Shown here in pieces: positions 1 to 8,081 of a stretch of 64,000 nt of DNA (its first letter is position 1; the number at the start of each line of letters is the position of its first letter). The stretch is from Comamonas koreensis (GTDB taxonomy: Bacteria > Pseudomonadota > Gammaproteobacteria > Burkholderiales > Burkholderiaceae_C), in the NCBI RefSeq assembly GCF_014076495.1, contig NZ_CP043575.1, positions 3,224,001 through 3,288,000 on the forward strand. Reading direction: 5' to 3'. Both the position numbers and the translations under genes were made by a program. The notes beneath the pieces are model-generated. The model did no database searches, was not told where the DNA came from, and saw only the letters and a program-made list of their open reading frames with translations.

Positions 1-345
1 GCCCTGCACCAAGCTCGGAAGGCTGTTGCTGTCCGCTGCAGGCGGATTGGGGGCGGCAACAGCTTGCGCGCTGCTGCCCAATGGCAATGCTGCATCTGCC
101 TGCTGCGCCCAGCCGCTGTGGGTGGGCAGGTCGGCAATATCGGCAGCGGGCTGCGCCCAGGCGCCCGAGGCCGGCACATCCGCATCGCGGCGCCTGCGCA
201 GCACATCCACGCCAGCCGGTGTGCTGTCGGGCGCGCCCGCGGCAGCCCCGCCGGGCACCACCTGGGGCAGCGCGTCCGCGGCGTCCTGTGCGGCTTCCTC
301 GGTCAAGGTGGGCACAAACTTGGGAGGGATTCTGGACTCGGTCAT
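1..345 (-). CDS. Hypothetical protein, C-terminus cut by window edge
   Basis: An open frame on the minus strand begins with ATG at 345 and runs off the window edge after about 115 codons. The protein starts MTESRIPPKFVPTLTEEA and is then rich in Ala, Pro and Asp, with no recognisable domain in the visible part. The start lies 3 bases after the holC stop, so it is almost certainly translated from the same mRNA as holC and perhaps pepA. I do not recognise a function; the low-complexity N-terminus suggests an accessory or disordered segment. The rest of the gene lies outside the window. Confidence 0.65.
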   Translation of the reverse strand, partial: MTESRIPPKFVPTLTEEAAQDAADALPQVVPGGAAAGAPDSTPAGVDVLRRRRDADVPASGAWAQPAADIADLPTHSGWAQQADAALPLGSSAQAVAAPNPPAADSNSLPSLVQG

Positions 346-348
346 GGC

Positions 349-801
349 TCAGTCCTCCGACTTCATCACCAGATCGCGGCGCTCGATGGCATAGCCCATG
401 GCGGCGTAGGCGCGCCAGCGCACCCTCGCCTGCTGCCGGTCCTGCTCATCGTCGGCACTGACCACCTCGATCACCCGCTCAAAGCGGGTAACGTCAGCGG
501 GCATCTCCGAGCCCAGGTTCAGCAGCACGCGGGTATGCGGCAGGTTATCGGCCAGCTCACTCAGCAGCACCGTGGGCGAGCGCTCAAGCACCTGCGGCGC
601 GGCATCCCCCCGGCAGTGGGCCAGAAACTGGCTGGCACCACCAAAGGACCACAGCGCCTCGTCGAGTTGGGCCACCATGGCCGGCTCGCCGAGCACCACC
701 AGCGGAATATCCATGCGCTGGAGCTTGCGCGCCAGCTTGCAGGCATAGGCCAGCTTGCTGGGCGCGTTGAAGTGAAAGGCTACCGTCGTGGAGGTCGTCA
801 T
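349..801 (-). CDS. holC: DNA polymerase III chi subunit
   Basis: 150-residue protein matching HolC in length and layout. The N-terminus (TTVAFHFNAPSKLAYACKLARK) is the typical beta-strand and helix that starts chi, and the C-terminus carries the RWRAYAAMGYAIERRD-type ending. Chi belongs to the clamp-loader assembly of the replicative polymerase and bridges it to single-strand-binding protein. It lies 14 bases downstream of pepA on the same strand, the common pepA-holC arrangement of Gram-negative bacteria, so co-transcription is likely. Length is normal and no defect is seen. Confidence 0.9.
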   Translation of the reverse strand: MTTSTTVAFHFNAPSKLAYACKLARKLQRMDIPLVVLGEPAMVAQLDEALWSFGGASQFLAHCRGDAAPQVLERSPTVLLSELADNLPHTRVLLNLGSEMPADVTRFERVIEVVSADDEQDRQQARVRWRAYAAMGYAIERRDLVMKSED

Positions 802-815
802 AAGGCAGGCTGTGC

Positions 816-2390
816 TTATTGGGCGTCCGCCTTGTCAGCGCCGTCCACATTGACCGCCGCCTTGCCCGGCTTGGCCGCTGCGGCAGGCTTGTCCGCCTTG
901 CTGGCCTTGGCGGGCTTGACCGTCTTGGCTTGTTCGGCAGGTGCTGCGCCTTGGGCGCTGCCAAGCAGGTACTGCAGCAGCAAGCCCACCGGGCGGCCGG
1001 TGGCGCCCTTCTTGGCGCCGCTGCGCCAGGCGGTGCCGGCGATATCCAAGTGCGCCCAGGCCATGCTGCCGACAAAGCGCTGCAGGAACTTGGCGGCCGT
1101 GATGGCGCCGGCCGGCCGGCCGCCGACATTGGCCACATCGGCAAAGTTGGTCTTCAGGCCTTCGGCGTATTCGTCATCGAGCGGCATGCGCCAGCAGGTA
1201 TCTTGCGCCTGCTCGCCAGCGGCTTGCAAGGCCTGGGCCAGCGCATCGTTGTTCGAGAACAGGCCGCTGCGCTGGGCGCCCAGCGCAATCACGCAGGCAC
1301 CGGTCAAGGTGGCGATATCGACCACGGCGCTGGGCGAGAAGCGCTCGGCATAGGTCAGCGCATCGCAGAGCACCAGACGGCCTTCGGCGTCGGTGTTCAG
1401 GATTTCGATGGTCTGGCCGCTCATGCTGGTGACCACATCACCGGGCTTGACCGCGCCGCCATCGGGCATGTTTTCGCAGGCCGGGATCAGGCCGACCACA
1501 TTGATCTCGGGCTTCAACTCAGCCAGCGCACGGAAGGTGCCCAGCACGCTGGCAGCGCCCCCCATGTCGTACTTCATCTCGTCCATGTCGCCCGCAGGCT
1601 TGATGGAGATGCCACCGGTATCAAAGGTGATGCCCTTGCCCACCAGCACCACCGGTTGGCGGTCCTTGTCGGCGCCGTGGTAATGCAGCTCGATAAAGCG
1701 CAGCGGCTCCTTGGAGCCCTGGGCCACGGCGATGAAGGCGCCCATGCCCAGCTTGGCCACGTCCTCGGGCTTGTGGATCTTGCACTTGATGCGCTTGTGC
1801 TCTTCGGCCAGCGATTCGGCCGCATCGGCCAGCAGCTTGGGCGTGGCGTAGTTCGCAGGGCGGTTGGCCCATTCGCGGGCAAAGGCCACGCCCTGGGCGG
1901 TGGCCTTGGCCACCTCAAACGCCTGCTCCAGCTCAGGAGCATTGGGCGCGCCCAGCACCACGGACTTGAGCGCCACGGCCTTGGCCGATGGCTTGGTGGT
2001 GCGGTAGAGGTAGGCGCTGTCTGCCAGGCATTGCAGCAATGCGTGCAGCGAAGCAGCGTCAAGCGGCTGGGCGCTCACAACAGCTGCGCGCTCGATGCCC
2101 TCACGCGTCAGTGGAGCGGAAGCAGCCGCCAGCGCCTGGCGCACGGCCTGGGGGGAACCATCGCCAATGCCCAGCAGCAACAAATGCCGGGCTTCGATGG
2201 CGGGCACCGCATACATGGCCAGCAACTTGCCGGTTTTTGCCTCAAAATCACCATTTTTCTGCGCGTGCGCAATCAGGGTGGACAATGCATCACTGGTTTT
2301 GGGCTGCTTGTCAGCCACCAACACGATCAGCAGGTCGCCAGACTGCAATGCGGCCGAAGCCAAATCCAGAGTTTTGAGTTCAAAGTTCAT
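816..2390 (-). CDS. pepA: Leucyl aminopeptidase (cytosol aminopeptidase, M17)
   Basis: 524-residue M17 metallopeptidase that removes N-terminal residues from peptides in the cytoplasm. The metal-binding segment VGKGITFDTGG is at about residues 250-260 and the family signature NTDAEGRL at 332-339, so both metal and catalytic residues are present. The start at MNFELKTLD is preferred over an in-frame ATG 24 bases upstream because homologues begin there and the longer form would overlap the divergent lptF start. An unusual Ala/Lys/Pro-rich tail of about 45 residues follows the catalytic domain. Transcribed ahead of holC. Confidence 0.95.
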   Translation of the reverse strand: MNFELKTLDLASAALQSGDLLIVLVADKQPKTSDALSTLIAHAQKNGDFEAKTGKLLAMYAVPAIEARHLLLLGIGDGSPQAVRQALAAASAPLTREGIERAAVVSAQPLDAASLHALLQCLADSAYLYRTTKPSAKAVALKSVVLGAPNAPELEQAFEVAKATAQGVAFAREWANRPANYATPKLLADAAESLAEEHKRIKCKIHKPEDVAKLGMGAFIAVAQGSKEPLRFIELHYHGADKDRQPVVLVGKGITFDTGGISIKPAGDMDEMKYDMGGAASVLGTFRALAELKPEINVVGLIPACENMPDGGAVKPGDVVTSMSGQTIEILNTDAEGRLVLCDALTYAERFSPSAVVDIATLTGACVIALGAQRSGLFSNNDALAQALQAAGEQAQDTCWRMPLDDEYAEGLKTNFADVANVGGRPAGAITAAKFLQRFVGSMAWAHLDIAGTAWRSGAKKGATGRPVGLLLQYLLGSAQGAAPAEQAKTVKPAKASKADKPAAAAKPGKAAVNVDGADKADAQ

Positions 2391-2413
2391 AATCGGTGCT
2401 TTCCTTCTCGCCA

Positions 2414-3514
2414 ATGTTATTCGATTCCTCGATCCGTAAAGAGCTATCCCGCAGCTTTGGTGCCACCTTGGTGGTGCTGGTGACTGTGGTGATGACGATG
2501 ATGCTCATCAAAGTGCTGGGCCAGGCCTCGCGTGGCAGCGTCAACCCTTCCGATGTGTTGCTGGTGATGGGCTACACCGTGCTGGGCCAGTTGCCCACCA
2601 TTTTGAGCCTCTGCCTGTTCATTGCGGTGGTGGCGACTTTGTCGCGCATGTACCGCGACAGTGAAATGGCCGTGTGGTTCAGCAGTGGTCAAAGTCTGGT
2701 CAGCTTTCTGCGCCCGCTGATGCGCTTTTCCTGGCCCATCATGGTCGTCATTGCGGTGCTGGCCTTGCTGGTATGGCCCTGGGCCAACCAGCAGATTGTG
2801 CAGCTTCGCGCGCAATATGAACAGCGCGGAGATGTCGACCGCATCGCGCCTGGGGAATTCCAGGAGTCGTCCGACGGCTCGCGCGTGTTCTTCATCGACC
2901 GCGACCGCAACTCGGACCTCGAGGCGAGCAATGTCTTCATCGTCACCAACGAAGAGAAGAAGGACACTGTGACCAGCGCCAAGAGCGCCCACCTCGAAGT
3001 GCAGGAAAACGCCCGCGTTGCCGTGCTCAATGACGGCCAGCGCATCGAGAAATCCAAGGACAATCCGGGCCTGAAGGTCAGCGACTTCAAGGAATACGGC
3101 ACCCGCATCGGCAGCGCCGCCACGATTGACCCCAACGACATGGGCGCCGTGAAAAACATCCCCACGCGCGAGCTGATGGCCAGTGACCAGCCCCGCCTGC
3201 TGGGCGAGCTGGGTTACCGCCTGGGCCTGGCGATCGCCGCGATCAATTTTGTCGTGCTGGGCCTGGCCATGGCCAGCGTCAACCCGCGCGCGGGCCGCAG
3301 CAGCAGCCTGGTGTTCGCCCTGTTTGCCTTCATCGTCTATTACAACCTCATGACCTTTGCCCAGAACTGGGTGTCTTCGGGCAAAGCCTCGCTGCCGCTC
3401 TCCTTCGTGCTGATCCACGGCTTGACGGCCCTGCTCGCCTGGACCTTGCTGCTCAGCCGCAACCAGCAGTTCTCGCTGATGCAATGGGTACGCCGCAAGG
3501 GGAGCCGCGCATGA
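2414..3514 (+). CDS. lptF: LPS export ABC transporter permease LptF
   Basis: 366-residue inner-membrane permease of the LptB2FG complex, which extracts lipopolysaccharide from the inner membrane. The sequence shows N-terminal membrane segments (about residues 14-120), a large periplasmic beta-rich domain (about 130-260) and three C-terminal membrane helices, the YjgP/YjgQ architecture. The start MLFDSSIRKEL is chosen because the positively charged lead into helix 1 is conserved; a start 18 bases upstream lacks support. It overlaps lptG by the ATGA junction, indicating translational coupling, and lies only 23 bases from the divergent pepA start. Confidence 0.93.
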   Translation: MLFDSSIRKELSRSFGATLVVLVTVVMTMMLIKVLGQASRGSVNPSDVLLVMGYTVLGQLPTILSLCLFIAVVATLSRMYRDSEMAVWFSSGQSLVSFLRPLMRFSWPIMVVIAVLALLVWPWANQQIVQLRAQYEQRGDVDRIAPGEFQESSDGSRVFFIDRDRNSDLEASNVFIVTNEEKKDTVTSAKSAHLEVQENARVAVLNDGQRIEKSKDNPGLKVSDFKEYGTRIGSAATIDPNDMGAVKNIPTRELMASDQPRLLGELGYRLGLAIAAINFVVLGLAMASVNPRAGRSSSLVFALFAFIVYYNLMTFAQNWVSSGKASLPLSFVLIHGLTALLAWTLLLSRNQQFSLMQWVRRKGSRA

Positions 3515-4605
3515 AGACCTTTCGCAAAATGATCTACCGGGACATCGCCTTGACCGTCGGCTTTGTCACCCTCGCCTTCCTGGCACTGTTCTTTTTCTTT
3601 GACCTGGTCGATGAGTTCCGCTGGATCGGCACCGGCACCTATGAGCTCAAGGATGCGCTGTTGAGCGTGGCGCTCAACATCCCCAACCACATCTACGAGC
3701 TGCTGCCCATCACCGTGCTGATCGGCACCATCTTTGTGATGGCGCGCATGGCGCAGACTTCCGAGTTCACCATTCTGCGCACCAGTGGCCTGGGCCCCTG
3801 GCAAGCGCTGGGCAGCCTGCTGAGCATTGGCCTGGCCTTTGTGGTGCTCACTTTTGCGATTGGCGACTATGTGGCGCCTGCCGGTGAGCAGGCCAGCCAG
3901 CTGGTGCGCGCACAGCGCTTTGGCCAGCTGAGCACGGGCCGCACCGGCGCCTGGCTGCGCGAGAAGCGCGAGGACGGCATGGCCGCGATCAATGTGCGCG
4001 CCATCTCGCCCGAAGGCGATCTGCAGCGCGTGCGGGTCTACAACTTCGACGACCAGGGCCGCATCCAGATGCAGCTCACGGCCGCCGGCGGCAAGTTTGG
4101 CAATGGCGTCTGGCACCTGCACCATATCCAGGAGCAACGCTATTACCTGGGCGACCAGCGCCAGGCACGGGTCGAGGTCAAGAACCTGGACACCATGGAC
4201 TGGCCGACTGCGGTGACCAGCAGCATGGTGGCCGCGGCCGTGCTCAAGCCCGACCAGATGAGCACCTACGACCTCTTCCTCTACGTGAGCCATTTGCAGG
4301 CCAATGGCCAAAGCGCGCAGCGCTACGAGATCGAGCTGTGGCGCAAGGTGTTCTACCCCATCAGCTGCCTGGTGATGGTCGTGCTGGCGCTCCCCTTTGC
4401 CTACCTGCATTTCCGCTCGGGCGGCATCACGGGCTATGTGTTTGGCGGCGTGATGGCGGGCATCAGCTTCTTCCTGCTCAACAATGTGTTCGGCTTTGCC
4501 GGCAATCTGCAGAACTGGCACCCGATGCTGACCGCGGCGGCCCCCGGGCTGATCTACTCACTGCTGTCGCTGGGGGCCTTTGGCTGGCTGGTGCTGCGAA
4601 GGTAG
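3511..4605 (+). CDS. lptG: LPS export ABC transporter permease LptG
   Basis: 364-residue partner of LptF with the same fold: MKTFRKMIYRDIA leading into an N-terminal helix, the FFFFDLVDEFRWIG segment typical of LptG, a periplasmic domain, and C-terminal membrane helices ending in GAFGWLVLRR. The ATG lies within the lptF stop (ATGA), so the two subunits are translationally coupled, as expected for a heterodimer. A bidirectional hairpin terminator follows about 54 bases downstream. Assignment as LptG rather than a second LptF rests on gene order and the N-terminal motif. Confidence 0.93.
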   Translation: MKTFRKMIYRDIALTVGFVTLAFLALFFFFDLVDEFRWIGTGTYELKDALLSVALNIPNHIYELLPITVLIGTIFVMARMAQTSEFTILRTSGLGPWQALGSLLSIGLAFVVLTFAIGDYVAPAGEQASQLVRAQRFGQLSTGRTGAWLREKREDGMAAINVRAISPEGDLQRVRVYNFDDQGRIQMQLTAAGGKFGNGVWHLHHIQEQRYYLGDQRQARVEVKNLDTMDWPTAVTSSMVAAAVLKPDQMSTYDLFLYVSHLQANGQSAQRYEIELWRKVFYPISCLVMVVLALPFAYLHFRSGGITGYVFGGVMAGISFFLLNNVFGFAGNLQNWHPMLTAAAPGLIYSLLSLGAFGWLVLRR

Positions 4606-4659
4606 CGGGGCCACGCGCCCCGCTCCACACCCAGGACGGCTCTACGCATCCTGAAGCAC

Positions 4660-4683
4660 AAAGCCCTGCTGTCGCAGGGCTTT
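4660..4683. terminator. Bidirectional intrinsic terminator lptG / HPP gene
   Basis: Perfect 10-bp stem AAAGCCCTGC / GCAGGGCTTT with a TGTC tetraloop between two convergent genes. The A- and T-rich arm ends allow termination in both directions, with GTTTT following on the plus side. Confidence 0.8.
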
Positions 4684-4716
4684 GTTTTGGGCCATGCCCA
4701 TCACCCAGCGTTCGCC

Positions 4717-5916
4717 TCAGGCGTCTTCGTGCGGCAGCGCCAGCGCAGCTGCCATCTCCCGCACCAGATCGGTCTGGGAGATGATGCCCACCAGCTTGCC
4801 CTGCCGGTTGACTACCGGCACATGGTGCAGCTGGGCGCGCGAGAAGATCGCAATCAGGTCGACCATGCGGTCGTAGCTGCCCACCTTGGAGACCTCGGCG
4901 GTCATCAAGTCGCCCACCCGCTGGCCGCTGTCTTTCTTGCGCAGCACCCAGTGCTTGAGCTTGCTGCTGAGCGCGGTCGGTGTCGCCGTCAGCGCGTGGT
5001 TGAGCAGATCGGTGGCCGTGATGATGCCCACCACCCGCTGCGCGGCATCGACCACCGGCAAGGCCTTGACGCCATGCTGCTGCATGAGGGCCCAGGCGTC
5101 CTGGACGCTGCCCTCGGGCCGCGTGGCATGCACCGGGTGGGACATGACATCTTCGCAGCGCATATTGCCCAAGGTGCGTTTGAAGGCGGCCTGGCTTGCG
5201 CCCTGCAGCAGCGCTTCCAGATCGGCGCGGCTGACATCGAGCACGCCATTGAAGCGCTCCAGCGCCTCGTCCAGATCACTGCCCTCGATGCGCGCGCTCG
5301 AGGCGCGTGAGGGTTGTGCGGCCTGCGCCTTCTGGCTGTGCTGGGGTGCGGGGTAGCGCTTGCCGGTCATGCGGTTGTAGGCGGTGGCCAGCAGCACCAG
5401 AACGACCAGGTTCAGCGCCACCGGGTTGAGCAGCACCGATACATCGTGCCAGCCCTGAATCGCCATCCACATCGCCAACGCCGCGCCCGGCGGGTGCAGG
5501 CAGCGCAGCACCACCATCACCATGATGGCCAGGCCCACCGCCACAGCCGCTGCCAGCAGCGGATCGGGAAACACCAACACCGCCACCCAACCGGCCAGCG
5601 CCGACAGCATCGAGCCGCCAATCACCGGCCAGGGCTGCGCCATGGGGCTCGATGGCGTGCCGACCAGCAGCAAGGCACTCGCTCCCATCGCGGCAAACAG
5701 CCAGGGGCTGTGGTCATGCTGACCCCAGGTCTGGCTGGCCATGCCTGTGAGCCACAGCACCACCATTGCGCCCACGACCATGCGCGCCAGCTCCAGCCCA
5801 TTGACATGCGCCGCTGATGGCAGAAAGTTGCGCAACCACAGCTGCAGCCGCGCGCGGCGGCTGACTGAGCCTGGCGCAGCATTTGCGGGTTGCGATGGGG
5901 GGCGTGCTGGAGACAT
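4717..5916 (-). CDS. HPP-family membrane protein with two CBS domains
   Basis: 399-residue protein. Residues of about 35-190 form an HPP-type membrane domain with several hydrophobic helices and the LHPPGAALAMW segment that names the family. After a linker come two CBS modules (about 240-300 and 330-392), with repeated motifs such as DVMSHPVHATRPE and VVGIITATDLL. CBS pairs usually sense adenine nucleotides, so this is plausibly a nucleotide-regulated membrane transporter; some HPP proteins are linked to nitrite transport, but the substrate here is not evident. Convergent with lptG. Intact, typical length. Confidence 0.8.
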   Translation of the reverse strand: MSPARPPSQPANAAPGSVSRRARLQLWLRNFLPSAAHVNGLELARMVVGAMVVLWLTGMASQTWGQHDHSPWLFAAMGASALLLVGTPSSPMAQPWPVIGGSMLSALAGWVAVLVFPDPLLAAAVAVGLAIMVMVVLRCLHPPGAALAMWMAIQGWHDVSVLLNPVALNLVVLVLLATAYNRMTGKRYPAPQHSQKAQAAQPSRASSARIEGSDLDEALERFNGVLDVSRADLEALLQGASQAAFKRTLGNMRCEDVMSHPVHATRPEGSVQDAWALMQQHGVKALPVVDAAQRVVGIITATDLLNHALTATPTALSSKLKHWVLRKKDSGQRVGDLMTAEVSKVGSYDRMVDLIAIFSRAQLHHVPVVNRQGKLVGIISQTDLVREMAAALALPHEDA

Positions 5917-6087
5917 GGCGAGACAGAAGGCGAGATCAAGGCTGGAGGTCTGTCATCATAATCAGACGCTGGACTACAGGCACAGCCGGTGCTGTCGCCC
6001 CTGCAGGCAGCATCGGCATCACGACCCCAGCATTTGGCGACAAATTGTCAGCATATGGCCGACAAAAGCTGCATTTCACAACGCAAT

Positions 6088-6119
6088 TTGTCATCGGTAC
6101 GACACAGTGTCGATAGAAT
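6088..6119 (+). promoter_or_regulatory. Candidate psd promoter with CGACAC-A-GTGTCG palindrome
   Basis: Upstream of psd a TTGTCA hexamer (6088-6093) and TAGAAT (6114-6119) are separated by 20 bases, longer than ideal. The spacer contains a perfect 6-bp inverted repeat CGACAC/GTGTCG (6100-6112). The upstream 230 bases hold no gene. Whether the palindrome binds a regulator is unknown. Confidence 0.3.
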
Positions 6120-6146
6120 CGGCGGTTTACTGTGACGGCCCTGACC

Positions 6147-6995
6147 ATGCGCGATCGAATTGCTGTTTTGCCCCAATACCTGCTGCCCAAGAAATGGATG
6201 ACCGCGCTGGCCGGCTCATTGGCGTCGGCAGAGCTGGGCGGCGCAACCACCCGCTTCATCCGCTGGTTTGTCGGCAAGTACCAGGTCAACATGGATGAAG
6301 CGGCGCAGCCTGATATTGCGCAGTACAAGAGCTTCAACGATTTCTTCACCCGCGAGCTGCGCGCAGGCGTGCGGCCGATGGCCCAGGCCGACCTGGTCTG
6401 CCCGGTCGATGGCGCCATCAGCCAGTGCGGCGCCATTGCGCAGGACCAGATCTTCCAGGCCAAGGGCCACAGCTACAGCACCACCGCGTTGCTCGGCGGC
6501 GATGCGCAGCTGGCCGCGCAGTTCAACAACGGCCAGTTCGCCACCATCTACCTCAGCCCGCGCGACTACCACCGCATCCACATGCCGCTGCGCGCCAAGC
6601 TGCAAAAGATGGTCTATGTGCCCGGGGACCTGTTCTCCGTCAACCCGCTGACCGCGCGGGGCGTGCCCGGGCTGTTTGCCCGCAACGAGCGCGTGGTCTG
6701 CGTGTTTGAATCGCGCATTGGCCCGGTCGTGATGGTGCTGGTGGGCGCGACCATTGTCGGCAGCATGTCCACCACCTGGCACGGCCAGGTCAATCCCCCC
6801 CGCACCCGCAAGGTGCGCAGCTGGGACTACCAGACCCAGCCGATTGTGCTCGAACAAGGCGATGAGATGGGCCGCTTTTTGCTGGGCTCGACCATCGTGC
6901 TGCTGCTGCCCGAAGGCAAAAGCGCCTTCAACGCCGACTGGGCCGCGGCCAAGCCAGTGCAACTGGGCGAGGCCATGGGGTCGTTCAGCCGCTAA
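6147..6995 (+). CDS. psd: Phosphatidylserine decarboxylase proenzyme
   Basis: 282-residue pyruvoyl enzyme that decarboxylates phosphatidylserine to phosphatidylethanolamine at the inner membrane. The self-cleavage motif LGST is present (Gly247-Ser248), together with the PVDG aspartate (about 88) and YHRIHMP histidine (about 145) of the catalytic set. The start MRDRIAVLPQYLLP is preferred over a GTG 15 bases upstream because homologues begin at this point. The gene stands alone, with a terminator hairpin just downstream. Length fits the proteobacterial family. Confidence 0.93.
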   Translation: MRDRIAVLPQYLLPKKWMTALAGSLASAELGGATTRFIRWFVGKYQVNMDEAAQPDIAQYKSFNDFFTRELRAGVRPMAQADLVCPVDGAISQCGAIAQDQIFQAKGHSYSTTALLGGDAQLAAQFNNGQFATIYLSPRDYHRIHMPLRAKLQKMVYVPGDLFSVNPLTARGVPGLFARNERVVCVFESRIGPVVMVLVGATIVGSMSTTWHGQVNPPRTRKVRSWDYQTQPIVLEQGDEMGRFLLGSTIVLLLPEGKSAFNADWAAAKPVQLGEAMGSFSR

Positions 6996-7019
6996 GGCCC
7001 AGTACCCTGCCTTCACTGC

Positions 7020-7040
7020 AAGCCGCCGCTGGGCGGCTTT
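7020..7040. terminator. Intrinsic terminator psd / rluA-like
   Basis: AAGCCGCC / GGCGGCTT 8-bp stem with GCTG loop between the convergent psd and pseudouridine synthase genes. Symmetric arms make it usable from both sides, although the T tract is short. Confidence 0.65.
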
Positions 7041-7046
7041 GTGCTT

Positions 7047-7979
7047 CTAGTCAGCCAGGGGCAGCAACTGGCGCCGGCTGCGAAACACATGCGCCTGCCC
7101 CGTGACCGGATCGACAAAGCGCAGCTCACGCGCCAGCAGCTGCAAGGGCCGCGAGAAGTCGCCCTCGGGCGGGTCATTGACCTCCGGGTAGAAGGCATCG
7201 TTGCGGATCGGCAGCCCCAGCGCCGCCATGTGCACACGCAGCTGGTGGCGCTTTCCGCTGACGGGCTTGAGACCATAGCGTGCCCAGGCGCCCTGCAGCT
7301 CCAGCAGCGCCATATGGCTGTGGCTGTTGGGCTCACCGGCCACCTCATGCATCAGAAAAAAGCGCTGGCTCTCTTCCATGCGGCTGCGGTGCTCACGCGG
7401 AAACACCAGGTCCGCGCGCCAGGGCGCCACTGCCTCATAGCTCTTGTCCATCGCCCGGTCACGAAACAGGGCCTGGTACTGGCCACGCGTGGCTGCATCC
7501 TTGGACAGCAGCAGCAGCCCGGCGGTATCGCGGTCGATGCGGTGCAGCGGTGACAGATGGGCATTGCCGGTCACGTTCTTCAGCCGCACCAGCAAGGAGT
7601 TCTGCACATATTTGCCCGTCGGCAGCACCGGCAGGAAATGGGGCTTGTCCACCAGCAGCAGGCGCTCGTCCTCATACAGCACCTCGGCATCAAAAGGGAT
7701 GGGCAGCTCCTGCTCGACCTTGCGCCAGTAGTACACCCGCATGCCGGGCACAAAGGCTTGTGTGGGGCCCAAACTCTGGCGCGCGCCATCGACCACATCG
7801 CCCGCCTGCAGGCGTTCGAGCCACTGCGCAGCGCTGACCAGCGGCAGGCGCTGGGCCAGAAAATCCAGCAGCAGCCCCTCTCCGCGCGAGGGCAGCACCA
7901 CGCAGCTGGGGCTTACGCCGTCGCGCATCCAGGTAGAAGGGTCCGTCTGTATCGTCATCTCGCTGGCGATTGTAGTCAT
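7047..7979 (-). CDS. RluA-family pseudouridine synthase
   Basis: About 310 residues. The active-site motif HRIDRDTAGLLLL is the RluA-family HRLDxxTSG signature with the catalytic aspartate. It is preceded by LYEDERLLLVDKPHFLPVLP and followed by KxHQLRVHMAALG, both family landmarks. The enzyme isomerises uridine to pseudouridine in rRNA or tRNA; the exact target site cannot be read from sequence. No N-terminal S4 domain is clear. The start is uncertain: ATG at 7979 is used, ATG at 7958 is equally possible, and extension further upstream would run into the divergent permease promoter. Confidence 0.85.
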   Translation of the reverse strand: MTTIASEMTIQTDPSTWMRDGVSPSCVVLPSRGEGLLLDFLAQRLPLVSAAQWLERLQAGDVVDGARQSLGPTQAFVPGMRVYYWRKVEQELPIPFDAEVLYEDERLLLVDKPHFLPVLPTGKYVQNSLLVRLKNVTGNAHLSPLHRIDRDTAGLLLLSKDAATRGQYQALFRDRAMDKSYEAVAPWRADLVFPREHRSRMEESQRFFLMHEVAGEPNSHSHMALLELQGAWARYGLKPVSGKRHQLRVHMAALGLPIRNDAFYPEVNDPPEGDFSRPLQLLARELRFVDPVTGQAHVFRSRRQLLPLAD

Positions 7980-8081
7980 CTCTTTAGGGGCATGAAGGCT
8001 GGGCACAATAGCCGCACTTGCAGACGTCCGGACTGCCTTGCACTGCAACCTAACTACAAGCACTTCAAACAATAACAGGCC

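Noticed and set aside
7980..8081. TPP riboswitch upstream of the NCS1 permease
   Set aside because: The CUGAGA and ACCUGA consensus segments are absent in the 100-base spacer.
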